From the NCBI GenBank assembly GCA_049323615.1, contig JBMOPD010000039.1:1-58641 (forward strand): a stretch of 58,641 nt of DNA, written 5' to 3'. Source of the DNA: JBMOPD01 sp049323615. Its GTDB lineage: Bacteria > Bacillota > Desulfotomaculia > Desulfotomaculales > Desulfocucumaceae. Made by a program: the position numbers and the translations under genes. Of the stretch, positions 1 through 8,187 are shown piece by piece (the stretch's first letter is position 1; every line of letters starts with the position of its first letter). The notes under the pieces were generated by a model that made no database searches, was not told the DNA's origin, and was given only the letters and a program-made list of their open reading frames with translations.

Positions 1-18
1 TTGCCGAATTTTTACCAC

Positions 19-78
19 GAGACCTCACTCCTTGCCTGGGAGTCGGCTACTTCTTATGAAGTAACCTCTAGAGGTCTC
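19..78 (-). other. Candidate structured RNA, three-way junction
   Basis: Three nested helices can be drawn. An outer 8-bp stem pairs 19-26 with 71-78. Inside it lie a 5-bp hairpin (27-31 with 39-43) and a 9-bp hairpin (45-53 with 58-66). The 9-bp stem has one C/A mismatch on the plus strand that becomes a G-U wobble on the minus strand, so a minus-strand transcript is more likely. It lies 3' of the leftward oxidoreductase gene and would precede a gene beyond the left edge. I match it to no riboswitch family. Confidence 0.35.
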
Positions 79-213
79 ATTTCTTTATTACCCCTCCAGA
101 CACCTACTAAAAATATACACTGCCGAGACACTTAACATTATAGATATACCATTTAAATTCCAATCAAGTCAACAGAATTTCTCCAGATGCCAAAAATTGA
201 TAGTGAAATGCCT

Positions 214-1323
214 TCATACATTCTTAAACCTCCCCATAATTTTTTTAAAGCCGGCTATTGCTGCCGAGCCGATTCTCACCACGTCGAAATTGGTATTGTA
301 AATAAACTGCTTAATCCCCGGGATGCCAAGGAGGCTCATAAGCCGGTCATAGTGATAATTTTCCGCCCTGTTGAAAAGGTCGCGCAAGATCAGTGAGTGC
401 TGCATGTCCTCTTTGAGCTGAACAATCAGGTCCTCGTATTTTTGCCCGGTGGCAATGGCCCGGCCGGCCAGGACACCGCTTTTAACGGCTGATATCAACC
501 CGAATCCCAGGAAGGGCTCCAGGAACCCCCCGGCTATGCCCACAAACAAAAGGTTTCCCACCTGGTGGGGATACACAAACCCGGCATTGTGTTCCACTAT
601 AATCTCGTTTACCCTATCGTACGGAAGCCGTTCCATTTCCCAGAACAGCTGCCAGCGCTTCCTGGCCTCCTCCACCGTGCTTTCAGGGACCACCAGGCCC
701 AGGAAGGCCCTTTCTTTATCCATCGGGGCGAGATAGGCGTAGGCCTTCCTGCTGTACCTGTTATCCACCCACATGTACATTTTATTTGTTTCAAATCTTC
801 CCACCACCGATGAGCCAATCAGCTTGGTGGGCAGCACCAGCGTCCAGGTTCCCACGGTGCGGCTGACGTTGTAGCCACCGTTGGCCACCACCACGAAATC
901 GTGGTGCGGCGCAAGCTTGGAATAATCAGCCTTGGTATTGAAAATGAAATTTCCCTTAACCTTGCCGTATAGCTGGGACTCCACCGAGGCCGGGCTGCCG
1001 CCGCGCATAAAGAAGTAGCCCAATTTACCTTTCACAGTCACTTTTTTTCCCGGAGACTTCATGACTATCGAATTTATCTGGCTGATGGGGCGAATGTCCA
1101 GGTAAAACCTTTTCTTCAGGTACGCCAGGGGTTGGTATGGCCGGGTAAACAGTTCCAGCACCGCGGCGCAGTGATCGAACAACTCCCCCGGCCGGTGTCT
1201 CTGCTCGTAAATTACCGGGTATATTCCGTGCCTCTGCAGTTCGTGGGCGCAGGCAAGGCCCGACGGGCCGGCCCCGATTATGGCGACTTTCAATTTTTCC
1301 TCCTCCTGTGTCAACGTATACAT
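214..1323 (-). CDS. FAD-dependent oxidoreductase, geranylgeranyl-reductase-like
   Basis: Protein of 369 residues. After a short N-terminal extension comes a beta strand and the dinucleotide-binding motif GAGPSG (about residues 17-22), followed by the ER.. region of FAD monooxygenase/reductase folds. A second FAD-contact region with FVGIAGG followed by FLGFGL lies near residue 260, as in geranylgeranyl reductase-type flavoproteins. No membrane segment or signal peptide is seen. The substrate cannot be named; lipid or quinone side-chain reduction and a general FAD oxidoreductase role are both possible. It is transcribed away from two small genes that start about 45 bases upstream. The family call is firm, the function is not. 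Confidence 0.7.
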   Translation of the reverse strand: MYTLTQEEEKLKVAIIGAGPSGLACAHELQRHGIYPVIYEQRHRPGELFDHCAAVLELFTRPYQPLAYLKKRFYLDIRPISQINSIVMKSPGKKVTVKGKLGYFFMRGGSPASVESQLYGKVKGNFIFNTKADYSKLAPHHDFVVVANGGYNVSRTVGTWTLVLPTKLIGSSVVGRFETNKMYMWVDNRYSRKAYAYLAPMDKERAFLGLVVPESTVEEARKRWQLFWEMERLPYDRVNEIIVEHNAGFVYPHQVGNLLFVGIAGGFLEPFLGFGLISAVKSGVLAGRAIATGQKYEDLIVQLKEDMQHSLILRDLFNRAENYHYDRLMSLLGIPGIKQFIYNTNFDVVRIGSAAIAGFKKIMGRFKNV

Positions 1324-1368
1324 ATCCTGCGGCGAGTTAAAATATTTAAAAAACCGGAGAGAAAAATC

Positions 1369-1575
1369 ATGTCTGCTTTAAATGACAGGGAACTGATGGT
1401 ATACGCCTTCAGGGAGGCATTGTCCCGGGAAAGACGCATGGCCGGGAAGCTGAAGTTCCTTCACGAATCCACCCGGGACCGGAATGTTAAAAAACTGTGC
1501 TCCGGCATGATCCTGTCCTGCATGAGCAGGATCACCATCCTGCAAAAAGAGATAAAAAACCTTTATATCAAGTAG
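1369..1575 (+). CDS. Small helical protein of unknown function
   Basis: 68 residues. The ATG at 1369 follows a GGAGAG ribosome-binding sequence by 7-8 bases. A longer open frame runs upstream but overlaps the divergent oxidoreductase and lacks a site, so the short start is preferred. The product is rich in Arg, Lys, Leu and Met, with heptad-like spacing suggesting one or two helices. The next gene follows after 8 bases, so the two are probably co-transcribed. No family is recognised. Helical pairs of this size in spore formers are sometimes coat or ferritin-like proteins, but nothing here demonstrates that. Confidence 0.55.
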   Translation: MSALNDRELMVYAFREALSRERRMAGKLKFLHESTRDRNVKKLCSGMILSCMSRITILQKEIKNLYIK

Positions 1576-1583
1576 GTGGCGCC

Positions 1584-1811
1584 ATGTTAAGGTCGAAGGA
1601 GATTCTCTACGAACTCCTGCGGGACAAAACTGTCAGCCAGGAGTTCTACAACGGTATGATGGTGCGCATGGTCAACCCCCTGGCCCGGGACATTTTCAAA
1701 ATGTTCCGGGATGAGGACGAAAGGGACCTGCTGGAAATCCGCGGGCAGTACCTTGCCCTGGAATCAAAGGCCATGGTTTTCAAATCCTTTGTCAAGAGGA
1801 TAACCTCCTGA
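1584..1811 (+). CDS. Small helical protein of unknown function
   Basis: 75 residues from an ATG preceded by AGGTGG 7 bases upstream. The sequence is charged and helical (ARDIFKMFRDEDERDLLEIR) and shares composition and size with the protein encoded just upstream, from which it is separated by 8 bases. The two probably act or are expressed together. No catalytic motif, Cys pair or membrane segment is present. The start could be placed earlier in the open frame, but that would overlap the preceding gene and lacks a ribosome-binding site. Confidence 0.55.
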   Translation: MLRSKEILYELLRDKTVSQEFYNGMMVRMVNPLARDIFKMFRDEDERDLLEIRGQYLALESKAMVFKSFVKRITS

Positions 1812-1880
1812 GACGAATGTGACAGCCATGCTCTGCAGATGAAATCAGGCCGGGCCCTTCTGGGGGTCTTGGTTTTGGTG

Positions 1881-1979
1881 TCACTTCTCGCGCCTCGCAT
1901 CTACAAACTTAAGCCAGATACTGAAAATTATGCTCACCAAAGTTAACAGCAGGGTAAACTGCCACAGGCTTAATTTCAT
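1881..1979 (-). CDS. Very small single-pass membrane protein
   Basis: A 32-residue frame: MKLSLWQFTLLLTLVSIIFS followed by a short WLKFVDARREK tail. The ATG sits 6 bases after a strong GGAGG site on the minus strand. Residues 5-25 form one hydrophobic helix and the tail is positively charged, so an N-out/C-in single-pass topology is likely. It overlaps no other gene and lies between two convergent units. A good ribosome-binding site plus a classical transmembrane pattern make it more than a chance frame. Function unknown. Confidence 0.55.
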   Translation of the reverse strand: MKLSLWQFTLLLTLVSIIFSIWLKFVDARREK

Positions 1980-1990
1980 TGCCGTCCTCC

Positions 1991-2024
1991 CCTAATTCCT
2001 AATTCCCAATTCTCAATTCCTAAC
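1991..2024. repeat. Intergenic AATTC-type short tandem repeat
   Basis: Degenerate copies of a CCTAATTC/CCAATTCTC unit stand directly next to each other just before the end of the leftward membrane protein gene. Similar AATTC-rich microrepeats recur near 7.98, 16.43, 48.00 and 48.62 kb, always between genes or at gene ends. Confidence 0.6.
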
Positions 2025-2469
2025 CCCAGAGCTTATCCCTAAACATAACTACTTCCCCTACGTAACCCAGGGCGGTGAATACCAGCAGGTCAACGGCCAG
2101 GCTGGCAAGGTAGTGCCAGTGAACATATTTTGCCCCGCCGGAATTAACGATAAGTGTTTCCACCGCCAGATAGGCCAGTGAAAAGACAACCACGTTGGCC
2201 GCCTGCAGCCTGCGGTCAGGGCTGATGTACTGGAAGAAAAGCGTTCCCATGGTGAAGAGCGGACCGGCCGCGTAAAAAACCGAACTGTCCCCCAGGTCGA
2301 TTATATTGTCTTGAAAATGGTACAGTCTCAGCCTGTGCCCGGCCCAGTCCACCAGCAACCCCAGGGCGGTGGCGATGAAACCCCCGTAAACGGCGCGCTT
2401 CAGTTTCGCCTTATCCACGAAAATAAGGAAAATTATCCAACTGTAAATAAAAACTATAACCCAGGTCAT
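2020..2469 (-). CDS. Integral membrane protein, CBO0543-like
   Basis: 149 residues with four or five hydrophobic stretches (about 1-18, 28-45, 65-83, 88-108 and 118-140) and no signal peptide. Length, topology and the short charged loops resemble the CBO0543 family of small membrane proteins found in clostridia and bacilli, whose role is unknown; several are linked to sporulating organisms. It is transcribed towards the 32-residue membrane protein and away from the germination operon. I see no binding motif. The family call is tentative. Confidence 0.5.
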   Translation of the reverse strand: MTWVIVFIYSWIIFLIFVDKAKLKRAVYGGFIATALGLLVDWAGHRLRLYHFQDNIIDLGDSSVFYAAGPLFTMGTLFFQYISPDRRLQAANVVVFSLAYLAVETLIVNSGGAKYVHWHYLASLAVDLLVFTALGYVGEVVMFRDKLWG

Positions 2470-2651
2470 TGCAACACCCCTTAAAGAACTCCCTCTCCGG
2501 CAGACCGATTATGGCTATTTTCATAGCTATTTTTTCTGCGCATTTTTATTATGCCCGCCGGACTTTTTAAAAAACCGCCGGAGCCCGTCCGACAGGCCCG
2601 GTTACATAAATGGAGAAGTTCCGGCAAAAATAAAGAAAGTTTTAAAAAACT

Positions 2652-4547
2652 ATGGAAATCAGGGCAGGAATCAGGGGTCGGGTATTGAGAGACATACTTA
2701 AAGAGCTGGTAAAAATAATTTCATATCAGGAAAACCTGAACCGTGAGGGCTTTATCCTCAAGGAAAACCGGTTTGACGAGCTTTCCCGTGGTAATGTGGG
2801 CCAAAGGTCCGGTCGGGACGGTTCCGGGGGAAAAGGGGAGGCCGGATCCGCCGGCCAGGGTCAGCCTGCCGGGAAAGGATCCGGTGGCGGTGGCAGCGAC
2901 CGGCAGGACACGGAAGTCAAAAAACGCCGGGGGAGGCTGCCCCGCAAAACGAAGCGCACCGGTGGCGGGGAAAAGTCCGCCGGGGAAGCCGGGGACGTTG
3001 AAACGCCCTACGGGGAGGCTGATCCCTGCCGCGTCAGCACTTCCCTGGACCGGAACCGCGGGATTATCGAACAAATATACGGCCTGCCGGTGAACAAGGA
3101 CGTTGTATTGCGCGATTTCACCATGGGTACGGACCCGCCCGTAAGGGCCTTTATCGTCTACATCGACGGGCTGGCGGACCGGAAAACCCTGAACCCCCTC
3201 CTGCAGGACCTGATGATCTTTGCCACCACGTTCAATCCCGGCACGGGGATAGCAGCTTCCTCCATCATGAAGCGCCTGCTCCCCGGCAGCCAGGTCAATA
3301 TTCTTGACTCCTTCGAAAAAATAGCCGACGCCGTCAATTACGGGGACACCGCCTTTTTCTTCGAGGGATCGCCATCCGCCCTGGTGGTGGAGACCAAGGG
3401 CTGGGAACACCGGAGCGTGGACAGGCCGGAGACCGAGCAGACCATCACCGGGCCCCAGGAGGGCTTCACGGAGAACCTGCGCGCAAACACCGCACTGGTC
3501 CGCAGGATAATCAGGTCTGAGAAGCTTTACACCGAGTTCCTCAAGGTCGGCGTCCGGATGAAATCCGACGTGGCCCTGATGTACATAAAGGACCTGGCCA
3601 GCCCGGACCTGGTGGCCGAGGTGAAGCGCAGGGTCTCCAGTATCAATACGGACTACGTTAACGACACCGGGATACTTGAGCAGTACATCGAGGACAGCCC
3701 TTACAACATCAATTCCCAGGCAATCAGCACCGAGCGGCCGGACCGGGTGGCCTCCTACCTGGCCGAGGGCAAGGTGGCCCTGATACTGAGCGGCAGCCCC
3801 TACGCCCTGGTGGTTCCGGCCACCATGTTCGCACAGCTGCACACCGCCGAGGAGACATATCTGCGCTGGCAGTACGGGACTTTCATCCGCTACGTGAGAA
3901 CCATTTCCTTCTACCTGGCCCTGCTGCTTCCCGGTATTTACGTGGCCATAGTGCTCTACCACCAGGAGATGATCCCCACCGAACTGCTGCTGGCCATAGC
4001 CGGCAGCCGGGAGAAGGTCCCCTTTCCCACGGTGGTGGAACTGCTGCTGCTGGAATTTTCCTTTGAGCTGGTGCGGGAGGCCGGGGTGCGCATCCCGGGC
4101 ATCATCGGGTCCACCATCGGCATAGTGGGTGCGCTTATTTTGGGCCAGGCGGCTGTGCAGGCCAACATAGTAAGCCCTCTTCTGGTGATACTGGTGGCCG
4201 CCACCGGCCTCGGTTCCTTTGCCATACCCAACTTTTCCCTGGCCTTTTCGGTGCGCATTTACAGGTTTTTCTACATTTTAATGGGAGCAATGCTGGGCAT
4301 TTACGGAATCACCATCGGCCTGTTCATACAAATCTTAATCACCGCGAACCTGAAGTCCTTCGGAGTGCCCTACCTGTCCCCGGCCGGCCCCCGCACCTAC
4401 TCCGGGCCCGACGTGGTAATGAGGGCACCCATCTTTACGCACAGGCGGAGGCCGGACTACCTGAACCCGCAGGATGATCTGAGGATGCCGCAAGAGCCCC
4501 GAAAATGGGTAAAGGAAAGGGGGGACGGTGGTGAGGGAGCAGGGTAA
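2652..4547 (+). CDS. gerKA: Spore germination protein, GerA/GerKA family (A subunit)
   Basis: 631 residues. A subunit of a nutrient germinant receptor in the inner spore membrane. Residues from about 130 to 410 form the soluble domain typical of GerA family members. Four to five membrane helices follow (about 415-580), including the conserved PFPTVVELLLLEFSFELVREAG stretch beginning near 455. The N-terminus carries an unusual low-complexity Gly/Lys/Arg/Gln-rich insert at about residues 48-110, longer than in Bacillus GerKA. The gene starts a four-gene operon; gerKB starts inside its last 20 bases. Forespore-specific expression is expected for the family, but I could not define a sigma-G promoter. 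Confidence 0.93.
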   Translation: MEIRAGIRGRVLRDILKELVKIISYQENLNREGFILKENRFDELSRGNVGQRSGRDGSGGKGEAGSAGQGQPAGKGSGGGGSDRQDTEVKKRRGRLPRKTKRTGGGEKSAGEAGDVETPYGEADPCRVSTSLDRNRGIIEQIYGLPVNKDVVLRDFTMGTDPPVRAFIVYIDGLADRKTLNPLLQDLMIFATTFNPGTGIAASSIMKRLLPGSQVNILDSFEKIADAVNYGDTAFFFEGSPSALVVETKGWEHRSVDRPETEQTITGPQEGFTENLRANTALVRRIIRSEKLYTEFLKVGVRMKSDVALMYIKDLASPDLVAEVKRRVSSINTDYVNDTGILEQYIEDSPYNINSQAISTERPDRVASYLAEGKVALILSGSPYALVVPATMFAQLHTAEETYLRWQYGTFIRYVRTISFYLALLLPGIYVAIVLYHQEMIPTELLLAIAGSREKVPFPTVVELLLLEFSFELVREAGVRIPGIIGSTIGIVGALILGQAAVQANIVSPLLVILVAATGLGSFAIPNFSLAFSVRIYRFFYILMGAMLGIYGITIGLFIQILITANLKSFGVPYLSPAGPRTYSGPDVVMRAPIFTHRRRPDYLNPQDDLRMPQEPRKWVKERGDGGEGAG

Positions 4548-5634
4548 GTTCGGCGTGGCCGAGGCGGTGGTGCTGCTGACCATGTCGTTGATGGCCAGGA
4601 TATTCCTCACCTTTCCCCGGTACATCCTGGAGGTGGCGGGTACGGCAGCCTGGCTGTCCGCCCTGGCCGGGCTAATCTTCGCCTTGCTCCAGGTATACAT
4701 CTTTACATTGATATTAAAGCCCCACCCGGATAAAAACATAATGGACGTTACCGAGGAGGCCCTCGGCAGGGCTGCGGGTACGGCGGCAAATGTAATCTAT
4801 GCACTCTATTTTGTAATCGTAGCCGCCTTTTTTATGAGGCCCTTTACCGAGGCGCTGCTGATCTCCACCCTGCCCCGCACACCGATCAGCGTCGTCACCA
4901 CCGGCTTTATAATCACCAGTATCCTGGGCGCCTACGTGGGCCTGGAGGCCATGGCCCGCTCGGCCAGGATCACCTACCCCTTTGTGCTGGGAGGGACTGT
5001 GGTGCTTTTGCTGGGAGTAAGCCCCCAGTGGGAAGTCACCAATATCTTCCCCATACTGGGCACAGGGCCCCGGGAGGTGTTTTTCAGGGGGGGATTCACC
5101 ACCGGTACAGCCGTTGAAATACTGCTGGCCGCGGTCATCGTCCAGTCCTTTCACGGCCCGGCATTTTTCTGGAGAGTTTTGTCCAGGGCAATGCTGATGG
5201 GCTTCCTTTACCTGGCCCTGCTGGAGCTTGTAATGGTGATGACGGTCACCTGGAACGTGGCGGTGGAGTACTCCCTTCCCCTTTACAACCTTAGCCGCCT
5301 CATCTACCTGAGCAGGTTCTTCCAGCGGATCGAATCCATCTTCGTGATCATCTGGGGGTTCATCGGCATGGTCAAGGTGTCCCTCACCCTTTACGCCGCC
5401 GCCGCCGTCCTGGCCAGGACCCTCAGGCTGCCGGACTACCGGCCCCTGACCTGGCCTCTGGCCATGATCATCTTCGTGGTCAGCCTGCTGCCCCCGGACA
5501 TGCCCACCGCCATGAGGCTGGAATCGGAATTTATCAGGACATACATCGCGTGGGTACCCACCATGGCGCTGCCCGCCATCGTGCTGGCGGCGGACAGGTT
5601 CAGGACGGGAGGGAGGAAAAATGAGGCTGATTAG
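4528..5634 (+). CDS. gerKB: Spore germination protein, GerKB family (B subunit, permease-like)
   Basis: 368 residues. B subunit of the germinant receptor, an APC-superfamily-like membrane protein with about ten hydrophobic segments that is thought to contribute to ligand binding. The GTG start at 4528 lies 6 bases after a run of G-rich ribosome-binding sequence and overlaps the end of gerKA by 20 bases, which suggests translational coupling. Length matches the GerAB/spore permease family (about 360-370). The next gene overlaps its end by 14 bases. Confidence 0.92.
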   Translation: MVREQGKFGVAEAVVLLTMSLMARIFLTFPRYILEVAGTAAWLSALAGLIFALLQVYIFTLILKPHPDKNIMDVTEEALGRAAGTAANVIYALYFVIVAAFFMRPFTEALLISTLPRTPISVVTTGFIITSILGAYVGLEAMARSARITYPFVLGGTVVLLLGVSPQWEVTNIFPILGTGPREVFFRGGFTTGTAVEILLAAVIVQSFHGPAFFWRVLSRAMLMGFLYLALLELVMVMTVTWNVAVEYSLPLYNLSRLIYLSRFFQRIESIFVIIWGFIGMVKVSLTLYAAAAVLARTLRLPDYRPLTWPLAMIIFVVSLLPPDMPTAMRLESEFIRTYIAWVPTMALPAIVLAADRFRTGGRKNEAD

Positions 5635-6862
5635 GCTAACCGCCGCGCTGCTCCTGGCGGCTTCTCTCACCGGCTGCTGGGGCAGCCGGGAGACCGATGA
5701 CCTGGCATTTGTCCTGGTGGCCGGATTCGACAAGGGACCCGGCAAGAATGTAATCATGACTTTCCAGATCGCCAACCCCGTTGCCGTGGCCGGCACCGCC
5801 ACCGGCGGAGGGGGCGGAAGGGGCGGAGGCAACGCCAAACCGCTGATAAACATAAGCACCGTCCAGAGGCTGCCCATCGGGGCCTTCAACCTGGCCAGCG
5901 CCGAAGTCACCCGGGAGATTTCCCTGCTGCACACGGCAGCCTTCGTTTTTTCGGAGGAGCTTGCCCGGGATGGCCTCAGTGACTACCTTTACCCGCTGAA
6001 CCGGCACAGCGAGACCAGGGGCACGGCCCTCGTCATTGTCTGCCGGGGAAAGGCCAGGGACTTCCTGGAGAAAAGCCAGCCCAGGCTGGAGACCAGCCCG
6101 GCCAAGCAGTACCAGCACCTGCTGATGTTGAACAGGAATCACGGCCTTTCGGTGACCACCACATACACAAAATTTTACTCCCAGACCAAGTCCGCCTCCA
6201 TTCAGCCCACCGCGCCCCTGGCGGCCATCGGAAAAAAGGATGTGACCGCCGGGAATCCGGAAATCAACAAACTGGGGGATTACCTTCCAGGGAACCTTCC
6301 ATCGATCAAGGGCCAGACCCAATTCCTAGGCGCGGCGGTGTTCAAAGGAGACAGAATGGTGGCTGAACTGACCGGGGACGAGACCAGGTACCTGAACATG
6401 CTTAACGGCAACCTTTTCCAGAGCTTCCTGGTCATCGAGGACCCTAAAAGAAAAGGCGAGGCGGTGGGCCTCGCCCTGCGCCAGGCCAGAAAGCCGAAGG
6501 TTAAAGTGAACTTTGCCGACGGGAGCCCGGTGATAGACGTGGAAATCTTCCAGGAGCCTTCAATAGTGGGAATATCCAGCGGGATCAACTACGAGTCGCT
6601 GGAACTGAAGCCGGTGTTGGAAAGTGCCCTGGAGGAGATAATCCGGGAGCAGTGCCTCCGGCTGGTGGCCCGCAGCCAGGAGGAATTCAGGGCCGACATT
6701 TTCGGCTTCGGAAGGGAGGCCCGAAAGTATTTCCTTACCCAGGACACCTGGGAAAAATACAACTGGCCCCGGGTTTACCCCCAGGCCCGGGTGAACGTCA
6801 ATGTCAACGTCAAGATCAGGCGCACCGGGCTGATGGTGGAGACCAGGCCCATAAGGTACTAG
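5621..6862 (+). CDS. gerKC: Spore germination lipoprotein, Ger(x)C family (C subunit)
   Basis: 413 residues. C subunit of the germinant receptor, anchored to the inner spore membrane by lipidation. The signal peptide ends in the lipobox LTGC at residues 17-20, followed by WGSRET, the classical start of mature Ger(x)C proteins (WD/WG-s-RE). A Gly-rich loop (about 63-74) and a longer C-terminal domain follow. It overlaps gerKB by 14 bases and is followed after 20 bases by a small fourth gene. Confidence 0.92.
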   Translation: MRLIRLTAALLLAASLTGCWGSRETDDLAFVLVAGFDKGPGKNVIMTFQIANPVAVAGTATGGGGGRGGGNAKPLINISTVQRLPIGAFNLASAEVTREISLLHTAAFVFSEELARDGLSDYLYPLNRHSETRGTALVIVCRGKARDFLEKSQPRLETSPAKQYQHLLMLNRNHGLSVTTTYTKFYSQTKSASIQPTAPLAAIGKKDVTAGNPEINKLGDYLPGNLPSIKGQTQFLGAAVFKGDRMVAELTGDETRYLNMLNGNLFQSFLVIEDPKRKGEAVGLALRQARKPKVKVNFADGSPVIDVEIFQEPSIVGISSGINYESLELKPVLESALEEIIREQCLRLVARSQEEFRADIFGFGREARKYFLTQDTWEKYNWPRVYPQARVNVNVNVKIRRTGLMVETRPIRY

Positions 6863-6882
6863 CCGGAGAGGAGGCGCCGGAA

Positions 6883-7053
6883 TTGAAGTGGTTTTTAATC
6901 TTGTTTCCGGCCGCAGTCAGCTACTACACCGTTACCTACGGGCTGTGGGCGTGGAAAAAGGGCAACCGCGGGGGCGGAATCGGGGTGTTCCTCCTGGCCG
7001 CCCTGACCATGGCCCTGTCGGTCTACGCCATATTCATCAGGACGGGATTCTAA
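6883..7053 (+). CDS. Small two-helix membrane protein, GerKD-like
   Basis: 56 residues from a TTG start that follows a GGAGG site by 7 bases. Two hydrophobic helices (about 3-19 and 31-50) are joined by a basic WKKGNRGGG loop. Small two-pass D proteins are encoded in several Bacillus GerA-type receptor operons and change receptor activity; position, size and topology here fit that role. It directly follows gerKC in the same direction. Assignment rests on context and topology, not on a conserved motif. Confidence 0.6.
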   Translation: MKWFLILFPAAVSYYTVTYGLWAWKKGNRGGGIGVFLLAALTMALSVYAIFIRTGF

Positions 7054-7089
7054 CTGACAGTATCCTGTCTCCTGACCATTTGGCAATGC

Positions 7090-7842
7090 CTATAAGTATA
7101 GGGACAGCGCCAGTGAAAGGATTGTCCCGGCGGCCATCCCGGCCTTGGCCAGGGACGGGTGCATGCGGCACGACTGGGGTATTATCTCGTTTAGGATTAT
7201 ATACAGCAGGGCGCCGGCCCCCAGGGCCAGTATGAATGAAAACATGCCCGGTGTGGCGCCAATCCATACTCCGGCCAACACCGTCCCCAGGGGAAGCGCC
7301 AGCCCGGCGCCTGTGGTGACGGCCACGGCTGCCGGGGGCCTCATCCCGCCCATTATAATCACCCCGCAAAGAGCCATTCCCTCCGGGACATTGTGCAGCC
7401 CGATGGCCGCGGCCAGCAAAATCCCAAGCTCCCTGCCGGCCTCCAACCCCGCCCCTATGGCCAGTCCTTCGGGGAGGTTGTGCATGGCCACCCCCAGGGC
7501 AAAGAGGTATCCCGTCCTTAAAATATTTCCTCCCCGGGCGGAAACCAGGCCGCAGGCTGTGCGGGACCCCGATATTTTAAGGTGCGGAAAAGCCAGTTCC
7601 GCCGCCCGCCCGAAAGCAATACCGGCCATCAGCCCTCCGGCCGCCGCCGGCCATGACCCCGCATGCACCGCTTCAGGCAGCAGGTCAAAAAAAACCACCG
7701 TAAAACCTATTCCCGCCGCCAGACCCAACAGGGCCGGAACCGTCCTGACCCCGGCCCTGCCGGCCAGCGACGCCGCCAGACCCCCAAGCCCGGTGGCCAG
7801 CCCGGATACAAGGGATACAGCCAGGTCCTGTCCTGATAACAA
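7090..7842 (-). CDS. ZIP family metal transporter
   Basis: 250 residues with about eight hydrophobic helices. The two ZIP metal-site motifs are present: HNLPEG in transmembrane helix 4 (near residue 121) and HNVPEG in helix 5 (near residue 150). The His and Glu residues of both line the metal path in this family. It lacks the long His-rich loop of eukaryotic ZIPs, as usual for short bacterial members (GufA/ZupT type). TTG start preceded by GGGTGG. Import of zinc or another divalent metal is likely; the metal is not determined by sequence. Convergent with the germination operon. Confidence 0.85.
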   Translation of the reverse strand: MLSGQDLAVSLVSGLATGLGGLAASLAGRAGVRTVPALLGLAAGIGFTVVFFDLLPEAVHAGSWPAAAGGLMAGIAFGRAAELAFPHLKISGSRTACGLVSARGGNILRTGYLFALGVAMHNLPEGLAIGAGLEAGRELGILLAAAIGLHNVPEGMALCGVIIMGGMRPPAAVAVTTGAGLALPLGTVLAGVWIGATPGMFSFILALGAGALLYIILNEIIPQSCRMHPSLAKAGMAAGTILSLALSLYL

Positions 7843-7980
7843 TTAATCCACCCCGAATACCATCTCAATGTAAAATTCCCATAAAATAGATTACTTCCTC
7901 CGCTCTCCTATTATTCTTGCCCTAAACCCCCGCCCGGAAACCCTATTATTAAATAGCCGCTCTCCGAGCGGCAGAATACA

Positions 7981-8016
7981 TCCAGAATTCAGAACTCAGA
8001 ATTCAGAATTCAGAAA
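7981..8016. repeat. GAATTCAG short tandem repeat
   Basis: About four head-to-tail copies of an AGAATTC/AGAACTC unit lie in the 345-base gap between the ZIP gene and the end of hemL. That gap also holds a small GC hairpin near 7953-7970 and the hemL terminator. No gene is seen in it. Confidence 0.65.
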
Positions 8017-8131
8017 TGCAAGCCTTTCTTACAAGCTAACCCCTTGATTCAGCACTTTAAAGCATCATATAGTTCCTGGTGTATTAAAATTAATTTGTGG
8101 ATAAGAAGTAAAATCCCCAGTGACTGAGTAA

Positions 8132-8160
8132 TAAAAAACTGGGGTTATAACTTTCCCCAG
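8132..8160 (-). terminator. Rho-independent terminator of the heme cluster
   Basis: Stem CTGGGG/CCCCAG (8139-8144 with 8155-8160) with a 10-base loop. On the minus strand it is followed by six T residues. It lies 27 bases past the hemL stop and ends the leftward heme biosynthesis cluster. Confidence 0.75.
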
Positions 8161-8187
8161 AACTTAAAACTATCTATTTATACATTG

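Noticed and set aside
2721..3962. 413-codon minus-strand frame inside gerKA
   Set aside because: A shadow of the GC-rich gerKA coding strand; the plus strand has clear GerA family sequence.
4714..5934. 406-codon minus-strand frame across gerKB and gerKC
   Set aside because: Overlaps two well-supported genes and shows only Pro/Gly/His/Gln-rich shadow composition.
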